Shown: in pieces, positions 31,988 through 44,453 of the stretch
How positions within the stretch are numbered: position 1 is the stretch's first letter
How the letters are laid out: every line of letters starts with the position of its first letter
Source of the DNA: Sclerotiophoma versabilis
Taxonomy: Eukaryota > Ascomycota > Dothideomycetes > Pleosporales > Didymellaceae
Direction of reading: 5' to 3'
Length of the DNA stretch: 64,000 bases
Assembly (NCBI GenBank): GCA_012274445.1
Contig: JAAROD010000093.1
Location: 124,001-188,000, forward strand
The notes under the pieces: model-generated
Databases searched by the model: none
Seen by the model: only the letters and a program-made list of their open reading frames with translations
Told to the model about the DNA's origin: nothing
Made by a program: the position numbers and the translations under genes

Positions 31988-32823
31988 GGTTTGAAGGAGA
32001 GACTGGAGAAAGCGGGTGTAAGACTTTATACCTCACTGCGGGCCTCGGAGAGCAAGGAAAGCAATCTACACGCGTCATGCCAGGTCGTCTCTAGCACTAT
32101 ATCTTCTCCAAACTCGGCACACCTTCACCAATGAGCATCTTCCGTCTCGAAGTGCATGATTTATGCAACACGAACGTCGGCGGACAAGCCTTTCTGGTAT
32201 TCCTCCGTCCAGAGCATGTCACCGCCGGGCCATACGGATAATGGTTATGAGGAAACTAGCATGCGTCAAGTGACAGATGTCTGCTCTTCGGTCCTATCTG
32301 GTTATTCTGATTGGGGCATCCCTCGTCCAAGACGGGTCAGTGACCTTCACGGTGTCTTGATGTGGTCAAAGAGCCGAAGTCTGCCTTGCGTTTTGATACA
32401 GCTGGACCATCACATGGACAGACCACCGCATTAGTTTCTATCTTTGAGGAGATCTACGGTTCGACACCCTCGATATGTTTAGACCCATGACGGGACGCGT
32501 GTTCTTGCCGGGACGGATCCATGCAATTGCTTCGTACTGGGTTCCCTGAACTCCAGGGCAGGCATCAGAGTGGCCAGGGACAGGGAGATACAGATAATCA
32601 TGTATTGGACAGGGTTTGAAATCCCGCACCCAGCGTAGCATCAAACAGGGGGCGCTCATAGGTATATATGCGGGCCATCATCTCGATCATTTCCCAAAGT
32701 CCTCCATCCTATTCTTCCTCCTCCTCTTCCATCCCTCTTTATCTGCAATCAAGCTAGGAAAAGGTCAAACTGTCTACTACTTGCCCTTTGTGTATTGCGG
32801 ACATCTCGTTTCTCTAAACAAAA

Positions 32824-34358
32824 ATGCAACCCCAAAAACGTGGCAACGAAGACAAGTTCGAGCTTCCGGAAGAAAAGCGCGCGAAAGCTTGTCTCACACT
32901 ATCAACAGCGATGCAGTCGCTCCAGGCTGTGGTTCTACCATCACGTACGAGAGGCGATCTTACAGAGATCCGAAACGCCTTTGAGTCATCGAAAACTGAG
33001 ATGACGCATCACAGCGGTATCACCTCAAGTGCCAGCATTAACAGGACTCTACATCATTCTCCAGTCTCAGCGTCTCTAGCTATAGATCTCGAAGCACCTA
33101 CCTGCACATTAGATCGGAAGCATGCTGAGCAAATGATATTGACCTGCGAGGACGAAAACACAAAGTCGGATCTCGACTCGAACGATCAAGCTATCAGCTC
33201 AACCACGGAAATCAGGCCGTCACCTATTGAGCTCTCTGATAAGGAGTATTCCATGATGGCTGCGAAACTTTCGTTTTACAAAGAACGCTGCAAAAACGCC
33301 GAACAGGAGCGCGAGACCATGGAGAGGCAGTTACGGCAAGTCTTGAGCTTGGGGAAAGTACCGGAGCACACGGCAAAGGTTCTCCTTGAGAATACGCTCA
33401 AGATCCGTAGCCTGGAGAGGATTCTCGAAGACCGAACAACCTTGGAACGATACCTCTGCATCGATAACGTGGGCAATGCAGTGGGACGCTCAGGTCGACT
33501 CGTCACCCAATTCCAGTCCCTGAAACACGAGCTTACTGGAGTATTGGTCGTGGGTGGATCGCATGTGCCCTCAATTAAGGACCTCAGAGGTAGCTCTACT
33601 GACCTGGACGATCTCCTGCTCGAGGTGTTTGGCCCAATCGGACTGGAAGCCACATCAGACTCCTTCCCTGCTCTGACTGCATATGAGCTCGTGCAAGCTC
33701 TAACAGGAGCCGCTATCTACAGTTGGGTGTTCAAAAGTGAGTATCGCTCGCATCTGATGGCAGTCACACCGCTTTTGCAAGGGTACCGCGACCTCATTTC
33801 TACTTGGTGTACGTACAGATTCGTATGCGATTTTCTCGAGCTGCTGACTCACACACTCTAGGGGGCCAAACGGCTCTCTGCAATCTTGATGTTGCGGTTC
33901 ACAAGTCTATCATCGAAGACGAAGGCTTCCAGGACGTATTGGTTGAAGGGATGACAGAGCTTTTCAGTAGCCGCCTGACGAATGCGTTTCAACCTCTTCT
34001 CGACACTGAGTCAATACGTCTTCTCAACACTGAGTCAATAAGTAGTGCGACCGGATTACTGAAGTGGTCTCTAGACGATATACTGCGCGTGGCAGTGCAG
34101 ATTCGCACGGAGTCTTTGGTCGCGGCGGATCATTATGAGTTCATATGGCCTGCAGTTGGATCGTCGTTCGATGGAGCCGAGATGGAAGCAGGGAAGTCGA
34201 ACCGGAGAGCTAAGAAGAGTGTAGTAAAATTGCCTATCTGTCCAGGTGTACGAGTGTTCGACAGGGAAATGACGATGGTTGACTATGGCGCTCTTGGGGG
34301 GGACAAATCTTTTGATGCAAGCCCGAGATACGTCGTCAAAGCATCGGTGCTCCGTTAA
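32824..34358 (+). CDS. cassette gene A, copy 2
   Basis: Mirror copy of 8680-10214. Exons 32824-33808 and 33862-34358 encode the same 493-aa coiled-coil protein. It is divergent from copy 2 of gene B and shares its promoter. Both copies have intact frames, so two expressed copies are possible. Confidence 0.75.
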
Positions 34359-35432
34359 GAAAGCATTCATTTTGAATCACGTGTCTTTGCGTCTGATTGG
34401 CTATCAAATCTTCTGCAAATTCTGCGTGACTAAGCGACGAACAGAACTTCGATAGCTTAGGGTGGTCATCTGCACATTGTAAATCGAGAGGCTGCTCTGG
34501 CAAGACGTGTTTTCTATGAAGTAGCGCCGACCAACAAATGCTTCTGCCAGCATACGAAGCTCGATTCCTATCCTTCGACATATTGCAGCCAACTTTACTG
34601 GCCGGAGCACAGCTCATCCACTTGTTAACATGCTGCTTGCTTCAAAACTTTATCGGACTGTGCCGGTCCCAGGAGTCCCAAACCCGCTCTCCCCCTCTGT
34701 GCAAACAACAATTGTACAAATCCCTTGTCAGCAAAAGAATTTTCTTGCACGTTGTAGTCAAATAAATATCTATCAAGCCGTAGTAGTTCTGATCGAGCTA
34801 CTCTACATCACGGATTACATGAGCTTACGGGAAAGTACGTGACATGCAGTCAGTTGATGCATATTCTGTTTCGTGTTCGAGATGCGATTGGCAGTTATTA
34901 CCATCAATCACTGAGTACATCAATCTGATAATCAGGCACATCACTCAAACCTAAATGCGTGCATGTTGGGACCTCCGTAGTATGGGGAAGAAGAACCCTA
35001 CAGGTAGGCCCAGGCTAGCGGACCACGGCACTAGGGCTTGGAGCGCATCAGCCTGCATTGTTGCGACAATCTGCTGCTTGTATCTTATCGTAGTGAATTT
35101 CAAAGCTACACCTACCCTGTATGACCCTTGGAATAGATGTGGCGCATGCTCGTGGCACATGCTCGTGGCTTTCTCATGAGGGAGATACTCCGGAGTTCCG
35201 AACTACCAGTCTGATTCGCGAGACAGTGTGTCTTGTTACTCAAGGGTGCACCTTAGCACGCTGATTAGAACAATACACATCCCTGTCTAAATCTCTAGCC
35301 ATATCTGCAACATACCAAACCGGGCGACAGTGCTTCCTCTAACAACCTCACCGTGGTTACCAGCTTTATTCCAATTAAGAGCTTGACGTGTTTTCAAATC
35401 ACAGCCGAGTTTCTGGTATCAACAATCTATGA
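34359..35432. other. intergenic region inside right arm
   Basis: Mirror of 7606-8679. No gene supported. Confidence 0.6.
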
Positions 35433-35680
35433 CTAGAGTAGAGGGGAATCAAGCTCCAAGGGAACGAATTTGTACTCTTCATCTCTGTGAAGATGATGTG
35501 ACCATTCAAGCCGTATGATCTCACGCTCGTACAAGGTCCCTTCCAGTACGGGCAACCGATCCCCCAGACGCACGCAATAAGCACTTGACAACCCTTTCGA
35601 GTAGATCAGAACCTGGTGCATCTGCTCTCTCTCTTCGAGTACATGCTCTTCGCCTTGCATGGCAAGAGTGTCGTCATTGT
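35433..35680 (-). pseudogene. 3' tail of the 476-aa gene, truncated at arm boundary
   Basis: 248 bp identical to 7358-7605 hold the last 82 codons and stop. The upstream part is absent: at 35680 the sequence changes abruptly. It could only be translated from an internal ATG (75 codons). Confidence 0.9.
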
Positions 35681-35815
35681 AGGGCTGCTATGGCTGCAGC
35701 AGACCTCTGGCCGATACTTGTCTATGCGCTTGTGCACGCTGCAGCACATGAACGTGTCCATACATACAGTACCAGCTTGAAGCTCTGTCCTCTATCCTCC
35801 GTCAGGAACTGATGA

Positions 35816-36114
35816 CAGAACTGCAGACGAGTTGGCTCGGCTTGCAGCCGAGTTGCACGCCCTTACACGCCAGCGCGATGTGATGAGGGATTTCCTCATT
35901 CGCTCAGCTTCAACGCGCTAGCAATCTCGCCGTGTGCTGTCTTGGATGATAAGCGAGCCAACAAGGCTCGTTGCTCTACCGCACGGGCGGCAGATGCGAT
36001 GCTAAGAATCGCGCTGGCGGCTGCAGAAAGCCATGCGATGCGAGAGCACACACTGCCTTGGCTCACGCAGGGGCATCCCTTTCGCGCTGCAACGGCAGTC
36101 GCGCAATCTTGCAA
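35816..36114 (-). repeat. dispersed repeat family R, copy 3 (right edge of block)
   Basis: Read on the minus strand, it runs from GATTGCGCGACTGCCGTTGC through GCGATTCTTAGCATCGC, CCGCCCGTGCGGTAGAGC and ACACGGCGAGATTGCTAGCG to CGGCTGCAAGCCGAG and CGTCTGCAGTTCT. The outer half matches copy 1 best; the inner tail matches copy 2. Confidence 0.75.
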
Positions 36115-38653
36115 CCAAGTTTCTTGATCTTTGAAAGTCCACATGTGCACTTGATCGATCAAGATTGTAAATTACTTGGCGCTTCAAGATCTCGGTGTAG
36201 AATCAAAAGGTGGAAAATGCTAATTTGGATTAGTTAATGTACAGCTTTGTTTGCTGTTGCGAGGCCTGGAGAAGCTAGACGATAAAAACGATGACTTTTG
36301 TACTACAGTACTGTACCATAATCTGCAAAGCTACTGTACAGAACTAAACGTACAGCACATGAGATGTATGCTCACCGCGCGCCCTTTGCGCTCCAGATCT
36401 CGTCGCAGGCCCCTCAGTTTTCTGGATCCTGGCTTTGTCGATTCTCTCGCACTACGAACCGCCTTCGTCGGTACTGTACTGCCCCAGATCAGTTTCGAGT
36501 GGACTGGTGTTCGCTATAGCACACCATGTCTTCTCAGGAGGAGCTGGCTTCACCTTGCCCCAGCGAACACCCAGTAACGTTCTCACACTGCTGCAACTGC
36601 CAGCTGGCTAATGTAGGTACAGCGTAGCGAGGAGCGACCACAGGGCATTTCATGTGAGTGCAGTGAGTCGCTCTACGGAGAGTACGGTTGCGTGGAGTGC
36701 ACAAAGGCCACATTCGAGCAGCTGGAGCGGCCGGCAGCGATATCATATGGCCACACGACTAGAGTAAGCGTAGACCGCAGCGCATCTCAGGGCAGCAATG
36801 GGGCTTGAGTAGACAGAGTGTTGCACGCTGCAGGTGTATTGCAATGGGAGCAGTGATGTATGCAAGTGTCTGTTGCTGGTCAGGATGGCGGAGTACGCAT
36901 GAGACTCAGTGCAAGAGGTTTGGCCTTTGGGATTCCTGTCTGCCGACATCACAGCATGTTATTCGCAACAGCAGTGAGTCGCTCAGCAATTACGCCCAGC
37001 AACCTGTAAACATTCTCCCAAGTTCATGATTATTTCTTTGTCTTTTTGTTTGTTTCATTTCTGTTTTTCTCCTTGGAAAACCGTTGCAGACGTCCGTTCC
37101 AGATATAGTCAGTGCTATCTGAACAGTCACCTCAAAACTCAAGCGTGGCGCAGCTGCAGTAAACAAGTCCTTGATAAATGCATGATCGCGCTCGAACGTT
37201 ACTGATTGACCTAGGTTGGTCACGTCTCTCGTACAACTTGAAGTATTTTGCTGTGGTGCGCGTGGCTTAGAAAGACTTGAGGTCTGCCGGTCGCCGAGCT
37301 GTCCTGAGTCCTGCGCTAGTAGAAAGGTGTGCTTTGGACATCAAGTCGATGAAGAGATGGCTGTCTCTCTTATTCTGTCTTTCTGCCTGTCTCTTGTTGA
37401 CTGTAGGCCACTTACTGACCTGGTGCAACGCGATCGACTGCCGCAGCGACGGAGAGTACAGTACGCACGTTTGTCTTCTTGCATACATGTATTCTGAATA
37501 AGGTTGTTTTGTCGTTACAATTGCTCGTTCTGAGGCTATGGGTCACGCTGGCTGGGGTTCGTGTACAGTGCAGTAAGAAGGGTGCTGGCAAACTAGCGCA
37601 TATTCGCTCCCAGCTAATCATGTACCGGTAGCGCTGAGAGATGTGCTCATCCCTTGCCTGCGCGACCGTCGGTACAGCATCCAGAAAATTTTCGTGCCGC
37701 TGGGGTCAGCAGTCGGCACATGTTGTCCTGTTTCTATGCAGTACATACAGCACTGCACAGTATCTCACACACAACACAGTGCTATCAGACCCAAAAAGAC
37801 TCTTTGCGCTCTGGGCTGCGACCTGAGAATGCAGTCAAAATATCCGGAAGAAAGTAGCCAGGGCCACTCATAACCGCCTGGTTCCTGGGCCTCTCCGAAC
37901 TGTGGCTGCGTAGCAGTAGGCAGGGGTTGTACTGTAACGGGCATCCCAGCAGCCACCTTTCTGTGTTAGCGATCAGCGCATGCCACCCGTCGACGATCTA
38001 TACTGCAATTTGTCAAGGGATTGTCTAAAGGGTTCATGTTCTCGGCCTCACATCTGCCGCAGTGAAGCGCGGTACAGCACTGTATGCCATACAAAGGTAG
38101 CGCACAGACAGTTCAGGCACCGTAATTACGTATGGTCAGCATGCTAGGTCGAGGTAGATGTGCTAGGATACGGATGCTGGTGATTATACTGTACAGCTGG
38201 CACGAGTCGCTGCAACATAGCAAACGTCCACCAATAAAATCCCAGACAACCTGCAGCTCCGAATATTCTCACGCGCCCACATCATCCATACCTTGCACAT
38301 CATCATCAATCCAGCTTCAAATACACTAACGAAGCCCGTTGCATGCCCTGTATACTGTTGCTTCTAGCCTTGCCTGCTTCCCCCAAACAGGACAACTGTC
38401 TTTCGCCACAATCTTTCCTACGCCGATACTAGGGCCTCTCAATCGGCTGAAATCCCGCAACAACTAGCCCTCTCAACTCCTGCCGACTCACCAGACTGAG
38501 CAGACAGTTGCTGCAGTGTCGACTTGAAAACGGGGCCGGAGTACACCAACACGAAGAGGTCATTGTCCGAGAACAAAGGAGCCACTGACCTACCGAAGAA
38601 TCACGCCGCCATCACTTCCTACCAAGGCATCCTTTCGATTGCAGAGCGAGGTT
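36115..38653. other. long region without supported gene
   Basis: 2.5 kb between the block and the CBM21 gene. It has a TACTGTAC-like cluster near 36301-36350 and several GTACAG motifs. All ORFs are under 110 codons and lack domains. The last 200 bp may hold the leader or an upstream exon of the CBM21 gene. Confidence 0.5.
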
Positions 38654-39853
38654 ATGCTCTCCCAGCACCAAGTTGAGTTCCGTGACACCTATCCGGCCAT
38701 CGCTATATCCTCGGATGATGGCGATGCGGAAGCCTACGGGTCACAGGCGAAGCCATGGGCGGTGCGAAAGAAGTCTGGTGAGGCGATTAAACCTACTCTT
38801 CGGTCTGCGTCACGTCTCAGGCCATCGGGAACATCTCGTACACCAGGCACATCTATCCACTTCAAGGCTGTGCACTTCAACGAAACGATGGAAGAGGTAC
38901 GACACTTCCTGTCTGCAGACCGACCGATTGCTGTTAGTGACGGCTCCTCGCTGGCTGAGACTGCATGCAGGAAAGAAAATGAGCGCCCTTTAGAGGATGA
39001 CCCCGAGTCTCAGTCAGCCGAGTGGGAGATCAAGCTAGCCAACTGGCCGTCTTCCAAATGCCACAGCCAACTGAACGCACCCGTGCGTGTCGAAAGCATT
39101 GCCATGGCGCCAGACAAACATACGCTTGTTGGCAATATTGCATGTGCCAACATGTCCTTCCAGAAGTCCGTTGTGGTTCGTTTCACACTCGACTTTTGGA
39201 AGTCAACATCTGACATTGAGGCTGAGTACAACAACGATTGCCATAAGGCGCAGGTACACGACAACTGTGACCGCTTCGATTTCAACATTGACCTAGCCGA
39301 CCATGCCGACCTGGAGTCCAGAGCTTTGTTTCTTTGCGTTCGTTATCGGACCAATGGCCAAGAGTTCTGGGACAACAACAGCTCGATGAACTACAGTGTT
39401 GAGTTCCAAAAACCGGTAACGGCAGAGAAAGTCAAACGGCAACAGCCGATTTCCAAACGTCCACGCAGCAATCTGAGACTTGAGCGTCTTGATGAAGAAT
39501 GGGACCTCGGCATCGAGAACAACTTCCGCTTTGGCAGCTCTGGCCACGACACTTACAACACACGCAAGCCTCCCATAAATACCAAGCCCAAGAACAGGAA
39601 GCGAACACAGGCCTGCACTGATAAGGATGCTCGTTGCTGCCAGCAGATTCAGGCTGTTCCATCTCGCTGCGAGCGTGGCGCGCTCTGCTCAGCTTCCCTG
39701 ACCATCGCTCAGGTCGCTCCGCAAGATTACAGAGACCTCAACGTCAGCACAGTTGACGTTCGCAAGCGTTACCTCAGCCGCTTTACTTCGCTAGCCCAAT
39801 CTCACTCAACCGTTAGGGGTGAATGGGAGGGGGCAAGATACCTTGTTGTCTGA
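38654..39853 (+). CDS. CBM21-domain protein phosphatase 1 glycogen-targeting subunit
   Basis: Predicted regulator that brings PP1 (Glc7) to glycogen, like yeast Gac1/Pig1. An RVxF-type docking motif is seen at KAVHFN (about residue 72). A CBM21 carbohydrate-binding domain follows at about 145-255: VESIAMAPDKHTLVGNIACA, then SFQKSVVVRFTLDFWKS, DRFDFNIDL, ALFLCVRYRTNGQEFWDNNS and MNYSVEF. The W-D-N-N and the F-x-K-x-V-x-x-R pattern are typical. The start at ATG 38654 is the first in frame; relatives are often longer at the N-terminus, so an upstream exon may be missed. The C-terminal region is low-complexity and basic. One exon; 399 aa. Confidence 0.85.
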   Translation: MLSQHQVEFRDTYPAIAISSDDGDAEAYGSQAKPWAVRKKSGEAIKPTLRSASRLRPSGTSRTPGTSIHFKAVHFNETMEEVRHFLSADRPIAVSDGSSLAETACRKENERPLEDDPESQSAEWEIKLANWPSSKCHSQLNAPVRVESIAMAPDKHTLVGNIACANMSFQKSVVVRFTLDFWKSTSDIEAEYNNDCHKAQVHDNCDRFDFNIDLADHADLESRALFLCVRYRTNGQEFWDNNSSMNYSVEFQKPVTAEKVKRQQPISKRPRSNLRLERLDEEWDLGIENNFRFGSSGHDTYNTRKPPINTKPKNRKRTQACTDKDARCCQQIQAVPSRCERGALCSASLTIAQVAPQDYRDLNVSTVDVRKRYLSRFTSLAQSHSTVRGEWEGARYLVV

Positions 39854-41473
39854 TATTTCCTCTTCAGTACGTAAAGAACAACGAGTCTACCCAGCTCGAT
39901 CTCGGCTCACTCGTGGCTGGCTTGTTTTATCTCACCACCTGCTATATGTGGCCACCTCATCAGATATAGTTCTCGCACCTCAGACACGCTTATTTACGAG
40001 CTGGCTCAACAGACGACAATCCTGTCAACGGTGGATTCATGAGAGTCTGGTCTTGAGCCTGGGCATTATGATGACGTTATATTTGAAAGAAACAACTAGA
40101 TTAGTCGGCTATAGTAACACGTACACAACGATATGCATCCCTCTTCTTTGCATCATGTATCTGTAGGGGAAAAGGTAGATACGCCACTCCCGAGGCGAAC
40201 TGTAACTGACAACATGGTCGCAGCGCTTCTCCTGCGACAGCTCGGCCACAAACAGCACCTCACCCGAGATTTCGAGAAGTGACGTGCAGTCTTTTCGTTT
40301 GTACTTGTCTACATGAAGTCTCAACGGACATCCGATGCGCCCTCCAGGCATGCAGTTTTCCGGCGACCATATCTGATCCTGTGAGGATCTGTTTTCTGCC
40401 CATGTCTTCCGGTGCTTTGCATAGAGCGCCCTAGGGTGGACTGTTCTATGGTCGACGTGTCCTTGCGTACCGGGGCGATATGAATTCTTCCGAGACGCCA
40501 TCTAGTCGTGTGAAATAGCTCCTTCGACGCTTACGGGAAGAGACGCCAGCATTGCGATCTCCGATAAGGGGTGGTGGTCGTCACGAGTCACAGTCCTTAG
40601 CCTCTTACACAGCACGCGAACGGTTCACCACGTAAGCACTCATCTCTCTACAAGCCACATGATACCACCATTACACCTGCATACAGCGACGAGAGAATCC
40701 CATCCGCATGCTAGACGGTTAATAGGCAAGTAGTGCCTTGTGATACCAGGGTTTCGTGTCGCCATGGAAGAATCAAAGCTTTTGTGCGCATATGTCTGTT
40801 TATGCTCTGGCACGGAACTCACGCAACGGCTTTGTCGGGTCAATTCTCTTTGTGCTGACTGGTTCATTGCATCTATCCACTCTGAAAGCACTTCTCAATC
40901 AACGGGATTTCTTCTGGTCTCCTGTAACACACACTTGCCATCAAAAGGACTTTTCTCGACACATAGCCATAGCCTTTGTGACACTGCTCAGGCTTGCGTA
41001 TCCATGACCGGGCTGTCTTCCGAGAACAGTCTTTTAATGCCGGCCAGGCATAAGGGAAAAACACAAAGCGATTGACCTACGGTGCAGACCTACCAGGGAT
41101 CAGTGCATATAGCAGAGCAAGAGAGGAGACAACTCACCAAAAAGATACCTCTGCGCAATCCCAAGTCACCGCTCCGGTTGGTGAGCTCAGAAATAATGAG
41201 GGCAATTGTCCCACAGAGTTCAAACGATGCGGCGACGCCGTTTACAGCAATGAGAGCATGCAGGAATTGCACGTGATGCCTGCTGGGCGAGGCACCATCA
41301 CCGCTTCTGCTTATTCCAGAGCTCGCATGCCTCTGCAGTTGTCTGATTGCGAGCAACAAAGACATGAACGACAAAGCCGCAAGGCGATTGAGCGAAGCCG
41401 GTACATAAGCAGAGAAGAGCTCCTTGCTGCTACTCATTAAGGTCAGACCATTCGCTGCATGTTTGAAGAGTAC
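39854..41473. other. intergenic region with one weak ORF
   Basis: No firm gene. An ATG-initiated frame on the minus strand at 40109-40501 (130 codons, basic, no domain) is listed separately. The other frames are short shadows. Confidence 0.5.
40109..40501 (-). CDS. possible hypothetical protein (130 aa)
   Basis: An open frame from ATG 40501 with even, basic composition and three Cys residues. No domain is recognised and there is no supporting splice or promoter signal. It may be a chance ORF. Confidence 0.25.
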   Translation of the reverse strand: MASRKNSYRPGTQGHVDHRTVHPRALYAKHRKTWAENRSSQDQIWSPENCMPGGRIGCPLRLHVDKYKRKDCTSLLEISGEVLFVAELSQEKRCDHVVSYSSPREWRIYLFPYRYMMQRRGMHIVVYVLL

Positions 41474-41922
41474 CTACGCTGCTACCTGGGCTGTGTCTAG
41501 TGCTGCTACAACGGTCGCTATGTAAGCCAGCCATATGACCCAGGGGGGATGCATGAATACACGTAGGAGCCGGGCGAGCTTGTAGGGCCTCAAGTCAGTG
41601 GCGACCACCCGAACGTGGGAAGAATACTCACATTGGCACCAGCGAGAAGCTGGAGCGTGCAAGACAGCACCACATCTAGCCAAACGAACCCCTCTCCTTC
41701 CGAGCGGATTACAGTTAAGGTTCCGACTATGCCAGCCACCGACATAGCCGTCTGTACAATCGCAAAAGACGCGGATAGAGCTCTCTCCCATCGGTAGTCG
41801 TGCTCGGAGATCCTGCTTGTTGCACTGAGCTGATCTTTAGCGTCGAAGTAGATGAGCACACCGCTAAGCAAGAGTACGACCGAGAAGCATGCGCTTAAGC
41901 TGACCAGGGAAAGGAACGCCAT
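41474..41922 (-). CDS. small multi-pass membrane protein (131 aa)
   Basis: Exons 41632-41922 and 41578-41474 are joined across a 53-bp intron (GTGAGT donor, CTGAC branch, ACAAG acceptor). Four hydrophobic helices are predicted: VSLSACFSVVLLLSGVLIYF (residues 7-26), SASFAIVQTAMSVAGIVGTL, WLDVVLSCTLQLLAGAN, and VIWLAYIATVVAALDTAQVA at the end. The family is not recognised. The start at 41922 is the only ATG before the first helix. The protein likely resides in an internal or plasma membrane; function is unknown. Confidence 0.6.
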
Positions 41923-43586
41923 GGAGGAGCGAAGTGACTTGGTGGATGTAAAGGGGGTCAAGACTGGTATTTATAGCCAATAGATCTGCGTGCGCTGCAC
42001 AAGTGAGACATTACCTGGCTTGCATTCCCCCACCCCGGGCGAGAGACGGTAGGTGAGTGGTGAAGAGCAGGTGAAAAGGCTGATCGTTGCTCATCCTGGT
42101 TTGTCCGTTCGATCCAGGGAAACGCCATCTCCACGTGAACAACTTCTGGCAATGGGTACTGGGATCGTACTCAGCGGGATATCTGGGCCCTTTACATCGT
42201 GTGTAAAGCAGGGGCAAGATTAGAAGGAAGAAGTGGGCGTAAGGTCTGGTAACGGCGAAGTCTATCTGGATTCCACCCCGTCACAGACGAGGTGCTGGGA
42301 GAACATGCCGGACAGAGTGCGGCAAGTGCACTGCGTAGTCTACCGTCTGTTTCTTGGTTACAGAATAGCCCGGTGCGTACGCATGGCCGGTTCTTCTCAT
42401 AAGTGTGGCGCAGTCTGAGCCGCGTTTGCCTCCCCAGCTATTCTGCATAGCTGAGGTACCTACATGGCACCAGTAGAGACTCTTTTGATCCGGTCTTATC
42501 TCAGATCGTCGCGCGGGGAACGCGGCGCTACTGGCAGGTTCTAGCTGACGACCAAGCCTGCCACTCGCCCCGAAACACCTTAGGGACAATCCTGACCTGG
42601 ACTAGAGCTTCAAACAGCTGTTCCAAGCGTCACCAATCTATACAGGCGAGGATAGAGAATCAAAGATCGATTTCTCTCGTAAACTACATGCAAATCAAAT
42701 CGCCAGATCTACTCTTGACGAACTGTGCGATCACATTATCCGAACAATTCACACAGTTCATCGAGGAAATGTCTAAAGATCCTTAATCTATATCCAAGAT
42801 CGATGTCTACAACTGTCATCATCACCTGTGATTCGTGTAGGTATTTGATTTGGGTCATCGTCTGCAGTGACAGATCGAATGCTAGGCGTTGTGACGCATC
42901 GTGTAAACCGAGAACTCCAGGCGAGGAGTTGTGGGGTAAAGGCCTTGTTGCTGCAGAGTGAAGTCTCTCCCGACACAAGGGACTTACTCTAGGACGACCT
43001 CGTTGTCACTGTCCCCCTCGATAACAAGGCAGACGTCGTGTCAGTAGCGATCACTCATTACATAGGGCACGTTGGCGGAAAGCTCCTTGTATAGTTCGGA
43101 CGTTGCAGGTCACCAAGATGCTGTTGCGAGATGTATGGCAGGACAATTGGCTGTCAGCTGAAGCCTTGCACGGTCAGGAGCACTGAAACGCCGTGCATCA
43201 CGAATGTTCATCACGGACATACCAGTCTCTGTGAGGGATGGAGCCAGTCTATCCTGACTCCCACGTACTGAGATGTTACTCTCAGTGTAACCGTGCGATC
43301 CGCACACAAGATCTGCTCATAATGTAGGCACTCGTATGGGGCCAAGGATACCTGAATTGATACGGCTGTTGACCGGTGCTAACAAATAGGTCAAAGTGCC
43401 TCTAGGTCTATTCTCTTTCGAAACATCAGGATCTAGGCGTACAGCGTGGTCCACGTCTCTGTCAATACATATCACCTAACCATGGCACACTCACTGAACG
43501 CCGTCTCAGTCGCTTTATCATAAAAGATGTATGGTCATACTCGATAGACCAGCACGTGTCATAGCCATCTTAACCTAGCAACACGC
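41923..43586. other. long region without supported gene
   Basis: 1.66 kb. Contains ORFs of up to about 100 codons on both strands without domains or splice-joined frames that I could support. Confidence 0.5.
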
Positions 43587-44453
43587 TTAGCTTGCTGACG
43601 CAGAAAGCCTGTTGGTACTGCCGGATGCCTGAGAGCTCGCCCCCTGCTCCCATCCCCTGCCCGTGGTCTCCAGCGTGACGGACGCCGCTCTCTCGGCTTG
43701 CAGCAAGTTGAGAGAGGCCAGCTTGGCGCACCTGCCCTCGTCGATAGCGAGCGTACCTTCGCGGACCCTCTCGTAGAAGTAACGAAGCAGTGCAAACTCA
43801 TGAGGCTCAAAGTCATGCAGCGACATCCAGCTGGGCGCAAGCTGCACAATTGACCTGCCGTGCTGCAGTCGAGTCATGACCACTGGACGCGACCGAGTGT
43901 CTCTCCAGCGATGGAGGCAACTTTCCTGCATCATGCACGGGCTCCAAACGACCAGATACCACGTATTGCCATCACTCTGTGATATCATTCGGTCCGCGAT
44001 GGCGACAAGTGTCGGGCTCTGTAGCGCTTTGCGCAACAATACGGTGCAACGACCTTCGCCTATACGGAGTGGGCTGTGCCGACCCTTCGAAGTGTGCCAG
44101 GGGCCAGTCTCGACCGGGAGCCTCTCGATCCAGGATTCGGATGCGTACTTGTGCCGAACTGCAACGAAGCCCTCCTGATCAATGTACAGCTTTCTTTTGC
44201 CGGGCACAGCTCCGTCGATAAGTGTGAGACCGTCAAGAGACACCGAGGGTACTGCTCTCCAGGCACACCAGCACTTGTTGCCACGACGGCCGATCGCGAG
44301 GAACGGATCGGCACACGGGAGTACGACAGCTTGTGAGTTCGTCGTTTCTGCACGCTTCGCAGCTAGGCGGCTGCTTCGTCGCAGACCACGTGGAAGCGCT
44401 GGGTCAGAAGGTGTTCTCGACCGATTGATGCGTCGCTTGTGGGAAGTCTTCAT
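43587..44453 (-). CDS. hypothetical basic protein (288 aa)
   Basis: Uninterrupted frame starting at ATG 44453. The N-terminus is strongly basic (KTSHKRRINRSR, LRRSSRLAAKR), resembling a nuclear localisation signal. The middle has Trp/Cys-rich segments (NKCWCAW) and the C-terminal part is mixed (FEPHEFALLRYFYERVREGT). No known domain is recognised. The frame extends 48 codons further upstream without a good start. Moderate confidence that it is a gene; function unknown. Confidence 0.5.
   Translation of the reverse strand: MKTSHKRRINRSRTPSDPALPRGLRRSSRLAAKRAETTNSQAVVLPCADPFLAIGRRGNKCWCAWRAVPSVSLDGLTLIDGAVPGKRKLYIDQEGFVAVRHKYASESWIERLPVETGPWHTSKGRHSPLRIGEGRCTVLLRKALQSPTLVAIADRMISQSDGNTWYLVVWSPCMMQESCLHRWRDTRSRPVVMTRLQHGRSIVQLAPSWMSLHDFEPHEFALLRYFYERVREGTLAIDEGRCAKLASLNLLQAERAASVTLETTGRGWEQGASSQASGSTNRLSASAS

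Larger units (their letters stand above)
29905..35680 (-). repeat. right arm of 5.8-kb inverted repeat
   Basis: Reverse complement of 7358-13133, with no difference found. At the inner end (29905) identity ends in the DUF3723 gene. At the outer end (35680) it ends within the last exon sequence of the 476-aa gene copy, after which unrelated DNA begins. Confidence 0.95.
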
